This document shows, in pieces, positions 1 to 6,004 of a stretch of DNA of 18,388 nucleotides. The DNA is from DASRHK01 sp035650495. Its GTDB lineage: Bacteria; Pseudomonadota; Gammaproteobacteria; Nevskiales; Nevskiaceae. The stretch lies in the NCBI GenBank assembly GCA_035650495.1, contig DASRHK010000046.1:1-18388 (forward strand), given 5' to 3'. Under the pieces are notes generated by a model that saw only the letters and a program-made list of their open reading frames with translations, did no database searches and was not told the origin of the DNA. A program made the translations under genes and the position numbers. Within the stretch, counting starts at the first letter, position 1. Each line of letters begins with the position of its first letter.

Positions 1-1185
1 AAGCGCGGCAACGAGGTGCACTTCATCTCGCTGCCCGGCAACCCGCCCGGCTTCGACAAGTCCGGCATCCGTCGGCACACCTACACCAAGCCGCCGCGCG
101 GAGCCGCCTTCAACGGCCACCCGCTGACCTTCGATCTCGACGAGGCGATCCGCACCGGCGCGATCGTCGCGGACCTGTGTCGCAAGCTGCGCGATCAGGG
201 CTTCAAGCCCGATCTCATCGTCGGCCACAGCGGCTGGGGCGAGACGCTGTTCGTGAAGGAGATCTTTCCCGAAGCGCCGGTGCTCACCTACTTCGAGTTC
301 TACTACCACGCGACCGGCGCCGACGTGGATTTCGACCCGGAATTCGTCTCGCTCTTCCACGGTCCGGAGAAGATCCGCGCGCGCAACGGCACCAATCTGC
401 TCGCGTTCGACGCGACCGACTGGGGCAATGCACCGACGCAGTGGCAACGTAGCCTGATGCCGCCCGAGCTGCGCTCGCGCGTGACCGTTCTGCACGAAGG
501 CGTCGACACGCGCGCCGTGCGCCCGAGCGCGCGAGCAAAGTTCGCAGTGAACAAGAAGCTCGAGCTGACGCGCAAGGACGAAGTCATCACTTACGTCGCG
601 CGCAATCTCGAGCCGTATCGCGGCTTCCACGTGTTCATGCGCGCGCTGCCGGACATGCTGAAGCGCAGACCGAACGCTCACGTGCTCATCGTCGGCGGCG
701 ACCACGTCGTCTACGGACCGCCGATGGTCCCGGGCAAGACGCACCGTCAGCAGATGCTCGATGAGCTCGGCGATCGCATCGACCGCTCGCGCGTGCATTT
801 CCTCGGACAGGTTCCATACGATCGATATCTGCAGCTGCTTCAGGTCTCGTCAGCGCACGTCTACCTGACCTACCCGTTCATCCTGTCGTGGTCGTTCATC
901 GAGGCGATGGCGGCGGGTTGCCTGATCATCGGCTCGTCGACGGCGCCGGTGATGGAAGTGCTGCAGGACCGCGTGAACGGGCTCGCCGTGGATTTCTTCT
1001 CGCCCGATCAGATCGCCGAGCGCGTCGACGAAGTGTTCGCGCATCGCGATCGCATGCAGAAGCTGCGCGACGCGGCGCGAAGAACCGCGGTGGAGAAGTA
1101 CGATCTGAAGACCCACATCCTGCCGCGCTGGCAGAAGCTCTTCGACGATCTGATCGCCGGCCGCGCGCCGGAGCTCGATCCCTGA
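1..1185 (+). CDS. Glycosyltransferase family 4 (group 1), 5'-truncated by window edge
   Basis: The reading frame is open from base 1 (K-R-G-N-E-V-H-F-I-S) to TGA at 1183-1185, giving 394 visible residues. The first visible residues look like the end of the first Rossmann helix and the start of the second beta strand of a GT-B fold, so roughly 20-30 N-terminal residues, including the true start, lie outside the window. The GTG at 16 is internal. The family transfers sugars from activated donors in the cytoplasm, usually for exopolysaccharide, LPS or glycolipid. Visible GT4 features are GHSGWGE in the N-terminal domain, a donor-domain strand (YVARNLEPYRGFHVFMRALP), LIVGGD, and the C-terminal block FIEAMAAGCLIIGSSTAPVMEVL. 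The first Glu of the usual E-x7-E motif is Phe here (YPFILSWSFIEAMAAG); I believe this is usual for this subgroup. Acceptor and donor cannot be read from sequence. It converges on the AraC gene. Confidence 0.85.
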   Translation, partial: KRGNEVHFISLPGNPPGFDKSGIRRHTYTKPPRGAAFNGHPLTFDLDEAIRTGAIVADLCRKLRDQGFKPDLIVGHSGWGETLFVKEIFPEAPVLTYFEFYYHATGADVDFDPEFVSLFHGPEKIRARNGTNLLAFDATDWGNAPTQWQRSLMPPELRSRVTVLHEGVDTRAVRPSARAKFAVNKKLELTRKDEVITYVARNLEPYRGFHVFMRALPDMLKRRPNAHVLIVGGDHVVYGPPMVPGKTHRQQMLDELGDRIDRSRVHFLGQVPYDRYLQLLQVSSAHVYLTYPFILSWSFIEAMAAGCLIIGSSTAPVMEVLQDRVNGLAVDFFSPDQIAERVDEVFAHRDRMQKLRDAARRTAVEKYDLKTHILPRWQKLFDDLIAGRAPELDP

Positions 1186-1191
1186 TTCGTC

Positions 1192-1211
1192 ATTCCCGCG
1201 CAGGCGGGAAT
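1192..1211. repeat. ATTCCC-N8-GGGAAT inverted repeat (dRS3-like) between convergent genes
   Basis: ATTCCCGC (1192-1199) pairs perfectly with GCGGGAAT (1204-1211) around a GCAG loop. It begins 6 bp after the glycosyltransferase stop and ends 8 bp before the end of the leftward AraC gene. The sequence fits the ATTCCC-N8-GGGAAT consensus of the dRS3 repeat described in Neisseria, and similar 'CGTCATTCCCGCG' elements recur in many proteobacterial genomes. There is no T-tract, so it is at best a weak or Rho-assisted bidirectional terminator or an mRNA 3'-end stabiliser. Only one copy is visible here; that it is a dispersed family is inference. Confidence 0.7.
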
Positions 1212-1219
1212 CCAGGTTT

Positions 1220-2137
1220 CTAGCTCCGCATCTTCGACGGCGGCTCGCCGTGATGCCGCTTGAACGCCTGGCTGAACGCCGTCTCCGACGCATAACCGAC
1301 CTGCGCTGCGATCTGCGCGATCGATGCATCGCTGTGCGCGAGCTTCCACGCCGCGATGCGCATGCGATGGTCGGTGAGATACGACAACGGCGGCTGCCCG
1401 ACGACCTGCGTGAAGCGATCGGCGAAGGCCGATCGCGACAAATGCGCGATCTCGGCGAGCTCGGGAACGGTCCAGTCGCGCTCGGGATTGCGATGCATCG
1501 CTGCCAGAGCGCTCGACAGCGCGGTGTCGCGCAACGCGAGGAGCCAGTTGCCGTCGCCTTCCGGCATCGATTGCACGTGATCGCGCAGCGCCTCGACCAG
1601 CAGGATGTCGGCGACGCGATTGAAGATCACCTGCTGGCCGGGCAGCGGCTTCGCCGCCTCCTCGGCGATGAACTGCAATCCGATGCGCAGCCATGCCGGC
1701 GGCGCGCCCGCCGATCGCAGATGGATCACCGCCGGCAGTGCAGCGATCAACGGTCGCGCGAGATTCACGTCGAACCGGAAATGTCCGCTCAGCAAGCGCG
1801 CGGGCGCGCCGGCGCCGCCGATCTTCAGCGCCGTCGCGTGCATGCGATCGAGCTCCGGCATCAGGTCGTACGGCGCAGCATGCGAAGCGATCGACTCCTG
1901 CACGCGATGCTCCACGCCGCCCGGCAGGATCGCGATGTCGCCCGTCTCTAGCTTCAGCGCCGGCGCGTCCTGTCGCAGCAGCCATACCGGGCCGAGGACG
2001 ACGATGTGAAAACTGGTGAGGCCCGGGGTGGCGAGCCGCACGGCCCAGGGCGCCTTGAGCTCTGATTCGCGGAACACCGCGCCGTGCAGGCGGATGTCGT
2101 CGACGATGAGGGAGAGCGTGTCGCCGGTGTTTCGCAT
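1220..2137 (-). CDS. AraC/XylS-family transcriptional regulator (cupin-type sensor domain)
   Basis: 305 residues. The N-terminal part (about 10-185) resembles the cupin-like ligand-binding domain of AraC regulators, with the GDIAILPGGVEHRV strand-turn typical of the fold. The C-terminal part (about 205-300) is the double helix-turn-helix: HTH1 near 223-243 (WTVPELAEIAHLSRSAFADRF) and HTH2 near 271-291, followed by the diagnostic GYASETAFSQAFKRHHGEPP. The start ATG at 2135-2137 has no convincing Shine-Dalgarno sequence. The gene is divergent from the alkB-rubredoxin gene with 121 bp between starts, and AraC/XylS regulators are known to control alkB in several proteobacteria. Control of the adjacent monooxygenase is therefore a reasonable inference, not demonstrated. 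The ligand is unknown. Confidence 0.9.
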   Translation of the reverse strand: MRNTGDTLSLIVDDIRLHGAVFRESELKAPWAVRLATPGLTSFHIVVLGPVWLLRQDAPALKLETGDIAILPGGVEHRVQESIASHAAPYDLMPELDRMHATALKIGGAGAPARLLSGHFRFDVNLARPLIAALPAVIHLRSAGAPPAWLRIGLQFIAEEAAKPLPGQQVIFNRVADILLVEALRDHVQSMPEGDGNWLLALRDTALSSALAAMHRNPERDWTVPELAEIAHLSRSAFADRFTQVVGQPPLSYLTDHRMRIAAWKLAHSDASIAQIAAQVGYASETAFSQAFKRHHGEPPSKMRS

Positions 2138-2184
2138 GGCTTTAGCGGCGTCTGGCGCGGCTCGAAGCGTTTGAAGGAGGTTTT

Positions 2185-2208
2185 CCGGCGGGCAGCTTAT
2201 TCCGCCGG
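2185..2208. promoter_or_regulatory. Inverted repeat, candidate operator in araC/alkB divergent region
   Basis: CCGGCGG (2185-2191) and CCGCCGG (2202-2208) form a perfect 7-bp inverted repeat around a 10-nt spacer that is A/T-richer than its flanks. It lies just upstream of the TATAGC -10-like box of the monooxygenase gene, where a class II activator would sit. AraC proteins more often bind direct repeats, so a regulator site is only one reading. The palindrome is seen; its role is inferred. Confidence 0.4.
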
Positions 2209-2225
2209 CGCGAAGCCGGACCGAC

Positions 2226-2231
2226 TATAGC
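2226..2231 (+). promoter_or_regulatory. Candidate -10 element for alkB (TATAGC)
   Basis: TATAGC matches four of six bases of the sigma-70 -10 consensus and would put the transcript start near 2238, about 20 nt before the ATG. No good -35 box lies 16-18 bp upstream; that position falls in the GC-rich arm of the inverted repeat at 2185-2208. A poor -35 is what an activator-dependent promoter would show. Confidence 0.35.
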
Positions 2232-2258
2232 AGCGCCATTCACCCAGCCGAGGCGACC

Positions 2259-3656
2259 ATGACCGCGACGACCCTTCCGACCGAGCAAGCCTGGATCGAC
2301 GGCAAGCGCTATCTGTGGCTGCTCTCGCCGCTCGTCCCCATCCTCGCGACCATCGGCCTCGCGATCTTCCAGTTCACCGGCATCGCCGCGTTCGCCTGGT
2401 CGGGACCGCTGCTGCTCTACGGGATCATCCCGTTCTTCGACTGGCTGATCGGCACCGATCGCACGAATCCGCCGGAGTCGGCGGTCGAGCAGCTCGAGAA
2501 TGATCGCTACTACCGCTACATCGTCTACGCCTACATCCCCGCGCAATTCGTGGTGACGATCTGGGGCGCCTGGGTCGCCGTGAACGGCAATCTGTCCGTG
2601 ATCGAGATGGTCGGGCTCGTCATCACCGTCGGCGTGATCAACGGCATCGCGATCAACACCGCGCATGAGCTCGGCCACAAGCGCGGCGAGCTCGAGCGCA
2701 TGCTCGCGAAGGTCACGCTCGCGCCGGTTGCTTACGGCCACTTCTTCGTCGAGCACAATCGCGGCCATCACAAGAACGTCGCGACGCCCGACGATCCGGC
2801 GAGCTCGAAGATGGGCGAGACGTTCTGGGCCTTCCTGCCGCGCACGATGGTCGGCAGCCTGCGCTCGGCGTGGAAGATCGAGAAGGAGCGCCTCGCGCGC
2901 AACCACAAGAAGACCTGGAGCCTTGACAACGACAACCTGCAGGCGTGGGCGATGACCATCGTCCTGTTCGGCGCGCTCACGCTGTGGCTCGGCCCGAAGG
3001 CGCTGCCGTTCCTTTTGCTGCAGGCGTTCTACGGCGCGTCGCTGCTCGAGGTCGTCAACTATCTCGAGCACTACGGCCTGCTCCGCCAGAAAGGCAAGGA
3101 CGGTCGCTACGAGCGCTGCCGCCCCGAGCATTCCTGGAACAGCAACCACACCGTGACCAACGTGTTCCTCTACCAGCTGCAGCGGCATTCGGATCATCAC
3201 GCCAACCCGACGCGTCGCTTCCAGGCGCTGCGCCATTTCGACGAGAGCCCGCAGCTGCCGTCGGGTTATGCGTCGATGATCCTGATCGCCTACGTGCCGT
3301 GGCTGTGGTTCAAGCAGATGGACCGTCGCGTGGTCGAGCACTATCGCGGCGATCTCACGCGCGCGAATCTGTATCCGCCCAAGCGCGCGGCGCTGCTCAA
3401 GAAGTGGAGCGGCATCGACATCGACGACGGCAAGCCCGAGTTGTTCCCGGGCGCGAATGAAGTCAAGGCGACGTCGGCCGCGGCGACGAGCCGCTATCAA
3501 TGCACCGACTGCGGCTTCATCTATGACGAAGCCAAAGGCTGCGCGCGTGAAGGCTTCGCGCCGGGAACGAAGTGGTCGCAGATCCCGGACGATTGGGCCT
3601 GCCCCGACTGCGCGGTCCGCGAGAAGGTCGACTTCGTGCCGGTCAGCGCTTCTTGA
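2259..3656 (+). CDS. alkB: Alkane 1-monooxygenase fused to C-terminal rubredoxin (AlkB-Rd)
   Basis: 465 residues. It is an integral-membrane non-haem di-iron hydroxylase of the AlkB family, which oxidises the terminal carbon of n-alkanes using electrons from rubredoxin. All family histidine motifs are present: HELGHK (136-141), EHNRGHH (165-171), NYLEHYGL (267-274) and LQRHSDHHA (307-315). Hydrophobic segments lie near 21-40, 43-62, 92-109, 114-133, 231-250 and 338-350. After a short linker (about 395-411) comes a complete rubredoxin with C415-x2-C418 and C448-x2-C451 and the typical DDWACPDC end, so hydroxylase and electron donor are one polypeptide. Stand-alone AlkB is about 400 residues. 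GAGG at 2250-2253 supports the ATG at 2259. The last 14 bp overlap the convergent acyltransferase gene. AlkB-rubredoxin fusions are known, mainly from actinobacteria, and a rubredoxin reductase is still needed; none is in this window. Substrate chain length cannot be read. Confidence 0.95.
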   Translation: MTATTLPTEQAWIDGKRYLWLLSPLVPILATIGLAIFQFTGIAAFAWSGPLLLYGIIPFFDWLIGTDRTNPPESAVEQLENDRYYRYIVYAYIPAQFVVTIWGAWVAVNGNLSVIEMVGLVITVGVINGIAINTAHELGHKRGELERMLAKVTLAPVAYGHFFVEHNRGHHKNVATPDDPASSKMGETFWAFLPRTMVGSLRSAWKIEKERLARNHKKTWSLDNDNLQAWAMTIVLFGALTLWLGPKALPFLLLQAFYGASLLEVVNYLEHYGLLRQKGKDGRYERCRPEHSWNSNHTVTNVFLYQLQRHSDHHANPTRRFQALRHFDESPQLPSGYASMILIAYVPWLWFKQMDRRVVEHYRGDLTRANLYPPKRAALLKKWSGIDIDDGKPELFPGANEVKATSAAATSRYQCTDCGFIYDEAKGCAREGFAPGTKWSQIPDDWACPDCAVREKVDFVPVSAS

Positions 3657-4530
3657 GCTCGGCGTAGAACTCCGGCTGACCCTCCGGCTGCCGCCGGAAC
3701 CGCTTGTAGCCCCACCAGTACTGCTCGGGACACGCGCGGACCATCTGCTCGAGGCAGCGGTTCATCGCGGTCGCGGATCCCAGGACGTCGTCTTGATAGA
3801 GATCGTCCGGCGCGTCGATGAAGTGTGCGACGTAGCCGCGCGCGTTCGGCAGCCGCTCGCCGAACATGAACACCACCGCGCAACCGGACTCGCGCAGCAC
3901 GCGCGGGATCAGCGTCGGCGTGTGCGCCTGCTGACCGAAGAACGGCGCGAACACGCCGGAGCCCGGCGGCGGATCGTGATCGGGCATGTAGTACAAGCCT
4001 TCGTTCTGCGCGAGCGCCGGCAGCATCGCCTTGCGCACGCCGAACTGCGCCGCGAGCGGACGTCCGCCGAACCGGCAGCGCCCGCGCGTCGACAGCTCGT
4101 CGATCAGTCCGCCTTGCGGCTTGTACATCGCGTACCACTTGCCGACGTGATAGATCCCCGACATCGGGATCGCTGCGGCCTCGAACGCGCCCATGTGCAG
4201 CGTCAGCAGCAGCAGGCCCTTGCCGCGCGCGTAGGCGCGATCGAGCGCTTCGACGTTGCGGTACTCGCGGCACTGCGCCTTCACGCCGTTCGCAGGACCG
4301 ATCCACAGCCGCGGCGATTCCACATAAGTCATGAACTCGTGCGCGAGCGATGCGCGCGCGATGCGGACGCGCTCGGCTTCGGAGAGCTCGGGCATGCAGC
4401 GCCGCAGGTTGAGCAGCGCGACGCGCTTGCGCGATGAGCCGGTGACCCAGAGAAGCCAGCCTGCGAATTTTCCGAGGGCTTGCAGCACCGGCAACGGCAG
4501 ATAGGCCAGCAGATAAAGGAGGGCGCGCAT
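3643..4530 (-). CDS. Lysophospholipid/lipid A late acyltransferase (LpxL/HtrB family)
   Basis: 295 residues, close to the family's usual 290-310. Enzymes of this family add a secondary acyl chain to lipid A, or related acyl groups, at the inner face of the cytoplasmic membrane. An N-terminal hydrophobic anchor (about 4-30) is followed by the catalytic HX4E motif H112-MGAF-E117 in LLLLTLHMGAFEAAA. The conserved PDHDPPPGSGVFAPFFG block and the C-terminal PEQYWWGYKRFRRQP, equivalent to PEQYxWxHRRFKTRP, are also present. The start ATG at 4528-4530 has no Shine-Dalgarno sequence. A 10-bp direct repeat (GGGCGCGCAT twice, 4521-4540 on the plus strand) supplies a second, out-of-frame ATG just upstream. 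Which acylation step it performs is not decidable. Confidence 0.92.
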   Translation of the reverse strand: MRALLYLLAYLPLPVLQALGKFAGWLLWVTGSSRKRVALLNLRRCMPELSEAERVRIARASLAHEFMTYVESPRLWIGPANGVKAQCREYRNVEALDRAYARGKGLLLLTLHMGAFEAAAIPMSGIYHVGKWYAMYKPQGGLIDELSTRGRCRFGGRPLAAQFGVRKAMLPALAQNEGLYYMPDHDPPPGSGVFAPFFGQQAHTPTLIPRVLRESGCAVVFMFGERLPNARGYVAHFIDAPDDLYQDDVLGSATAMNRCLEQMVRACPEQYWWGYKRFRRQPEGQPEFYAELKKR

Positions 4531-4538
4531 GGGCGCGC

Positions 4539-4567
4539 ATTCTAGAGCTTGCGAAAGCGTCGGCGAA
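4539..4567 (-). promoter_or_regulatory. Candidate promoter for the acyltransferase gene, possibly leaderless
   Basis: On the minus strand, TTCGCC (4567-4562) and TAGAAT (4544-4539) are separated by 17 bp. TAGAAT matches five of six -10 bases and the -35 matches three of six. Transcription would begin near 4532, only about 2 nt before the ATG at 4530, which agrees with the absence of a Shine-Dalgarno sequence. This is a weak call from motif matching alone. Confidence 0.3.
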
Positions 4568-4695
4568 AAGAGACAGCGCCAATCGCGCTGGAATCACGCG
4601 TTTACGCGCCGATCACATTTGCGGTGTCGCCATGCGACGACCCTTCGTGCAAACGCGCGCGCTGCAAGTCATTGACACTCCTCGAATCGAACGAG

Positions 4696-4710
4696 TGGCA
4701 CCGGCGTTGC
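4696..4710 (+). promoter_or_regulatory. Sigma-54 (-24/-12) promoter, TGGCAC-N5-TTGC
   Basis: TGGCAC (4696-4701), five bases, then TTGC (4707-4710) is an exact match to the RpoN core, with the GG and GC doublets separated by the required 10 nt. Transcription would start near 4722, about 62 nt before the ATG of the EF-hand gene. The gene's AGGAGG Shine-Dalgarno (4772-4777) lies 6 nt before that ATG. A TTGACA at 4672-4677 lacks a matching -10, so sigma-54 is the better reading. A sigma-54 promoter needs an enhancer-binding activator; none is encoded here. Confidence 0.6.
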
Positions 4711-4783
4711 GTCGAATGGGGACGGATGGCGCAATGGGTGTGCCGTCCACATACGCGCTAAACGCGCATCTAGGAGGCAATCC

Positions 4784-5338
4784 ATGAGAATTCACAAAAT
4801 CCTCGCCATTGCCGGCATCGCGACCTTTGGCGCGGCGCTGGGCACCGCATTCGCCGCGCCGACCGGCGGCGGCTCGAGCGGCAGCAGCTCATCGAGCACT
4901 TCGACGACCGCGCCGACGACTCCGGCTCTGCCGGGTGCACCGGCTGGCGACAATCCGGCGACGCTGAATCCGCCGGGCGGCGACGACGGCACGGGCGCGA
5001 CGCTGAAGGGCCCGAACGGCAGCCGCGCGGGCGCGAACGTCAACCAGACGACCAACCCGAACGGCACGACCACGACGAGCGCGAGCGCGTCGGGCAATGC
5101 CGGCACGCTGGACTTCAGCGGCGTCGACAAGAACACCGACGGCGCGATCACCAAGGCCGAGGCGCAGGCTTCGCAGAACAAGGATCTCGCGAAGCAGTTC
5201 AGCAAGCTCGACAAGAACCACGACGGCAAGCTGGACGCCGGCGAGTTCGCGCAGTTCTCGACGAGCGGCTCGCTGACGACGCCGACCCCGCCGTCGCCGA
5301 CGACGACGCCGTCGACGACCACGCCGAAGTCGAAGTAA
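4784..5338 (+). CDS. Secreted EF-hand calcium-binding protein with low-complexity Ser/Thr/Pro regions
   Basis: 184 residues. A signal peptide (MRIHKILAIAGIATFGAALG..., cleavage near A24) predicts export to the periplasm or beyond. Residues 27-105 are low-complexity Gly/Ser/Thr/Pro/Asn. Two canonical 12-residue EF-hand loops follow: D115-K-N-T-D-G-A-I-T-K-A-E126 and D143-K-N-H-D-G-K-L-D-A-G-E154, both with all calcium ligands (positions 1, 3, 5, 12). A Thr/Pro tail (165-184) ends in PKSK. The paired EF-hands suggest one calcium-responsive unit; binding partner and role are unknown. The start is fixed by AGGAGG at 4772-4777. The gene is first in a cluster with the MlaC-like and MFS genes, behind a sigma-54 motif. 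Its stop TAA (5336-5338) abuts the next gene's start, and a strong terminator hairpin begins 18 nt later. Confidence 0.85.
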   Translation: MRIHKILAIAGIATFGAALGTAFAAPTGGGSSGSSSSSTSTTAPTTPALPGAPAGDNPATLNPPGGDDGTGATLKGPNGSRAGANVNQTTNPNGTTTTSASASGNAGTLDFSGVDKNTDGAITKAEAQASQNKDLAKQFSKLDKNHDGKLDAGEFAQFSTSGSLTTPTPPSPTTTPSTTTPKSK

Positions 5339-5341
5339 GTG

Positions 5342-5995
5342 ATGAAGCACCTGCAGCCGGCGCGGACGTGGTCCGCGCCGGTTGTTCTATTTTTCTCGCT
5401 GCTGGCCGGAATGGCCGGCGCCGCCCAAGCGCCCGACGAAGAAGTGCGCCAGGCCACCGATCGCCTGCGCACGCTGATCCAGCAGCACCACGACGAATAC
5501 AAGGCCAAGCCCGACGCCTTCTACAAGGTCGTCGATCGCGAGGTCGTCCCGCATTTCGATCAGCAGTACATCGGACAGATCGTGCTGGGGCGCTACTGGC
5601 GCAGCGCCTCGGAGCCGCAGCGCAGGCGCTTTATCAATGCGTTCAAGAACGCGCTCGTGCATTCGTATGCGGATGCGCTGCTCGACAACTACAACACCGT
5701 GGAAGCGACCTGGAAGCCGGTGCACGCGGCGCCGGATGCCACCGACGCCACCGTGGATGCCGAGCTCACGCGCCAAGGTGCACAACCGGTGCAGCTCGGC
5801 TTCTCGGTGCGCAAGGTCGGCGATCAGTGGAAGGTCTATGACGTCATCGTCGACGGCGTCAGCCTCGCCGCGAATTTCCGCAGCCAGTTCAGCCAGGAGA
5901 TCAAACAAAACGGTCTCGACAGCCTGATCCGGCGCCTGGAGACCGGCGGCAAGCCGCTGCAGGACGCGAGCGCGCTCGGCAAGAAGAAACCGTAG
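5342..5995 (+). CDS. MlaC/Ttg2D-family periplasmic phospholipid-binding protein (orphan)
   Basis: 217 residues from ATG 5342; a GTG at 5339 adds one codon. The family shuttles phospholipids between the outer-membrane MlaA-porin complex and the inner-membrane MlaFEDB transporter. A signal peptide (h-region SAPVVLFFSLLAGMAGA, cleavage near 27-30) precedes the family region. Recognisable parts are VVPHFDQQYIGQIVLGRYWRSAS, the EPQRRRFINAFKNALVHSYADALLDNY helix, FSVRKVGDQWKVYDVIVDGVSLAANF and RSQFSQEIKQNGLDSLIRRL. Both starts fall directly after the EF-hand stop with no Shine-Dalgarno sequence, so translation probably depends on reinitiation by ribosomes leaving the upstream gene. The intrinsic-terminator sequence at 5357-5394 forms part of its coding sequence. 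No mlaF, mlaE, mlaD or mlaB is adjacent, so it may be an extra copy with another partner. A later start at 5411 would avoid the hairpin but lose the signal peptide. Confidence 0.85.
   Translation: MKHLQPARTWSAPVVLFFSLLAGMAGAAQAPDEEVRQATDRLRTLIQQHHDEYKAKPDAFYKVVDREVVPHFDQQYIGQIVLGRYWRSASEPQRRRFINAFKNALVHSYADALLDNYNTVEATWKPVHAAPDATDATVDAELTRQGAQPVQLGFSVRKVGDQWKVYDVIVDGVSLAANFRSQFSQEIKQNGLDSLIRRLETGGKPLQDASALGKKKP
5357..5394 (+). terminator. Intrinsic terminator embedded in the start of the mlaC-like gene
   Basis: CCGGCGCGGAC (5357-5367) and GTCCGCGCCGG (5371-5381) form a perfect 11-bp GC-rich stem with a GTG loop. It is followed by a T-rich run, TTGTTCTATTTTTC (5382-5395). It starts 18 nt after the EF-hand stop codon, the classic position for that gene's terminator, yet it lies wholly inside the first 18 codons of the downstream signal-peptide gene. 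The T-run is read as Val-Val-Leu-Phe-Phe using GTT, CTA and TTT, codons that are uncommon in this GC-rich DNA. Confidence 0.75.
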
Positions 5996-6004
5996 GCGCG
6001 CGCC

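Noticed and set aside
2174..2181. AAGGAGGT, a perfect Shine-Dalgarno match upstream of alkB
   Set aside because: No ATG, GTG or TTG lies 5-12 nt downstream, and alkB starts 77 nt later with its own GAGG.
2142..3500. 452-codon open frame antisense to alkB
   Set aside because: Arg/Glu/Leu-rich translation with no family match. It is a frame shadow of GC-rich codons; the plus strand has all AlkB and rubredoxin motifs.
4672..4677. TTGACA as a sigma-70 -35 box
   Set aside because: No acceptable -10 hexamer 16-18 bp downstream; the region instead carries an exact sigma-54 core.
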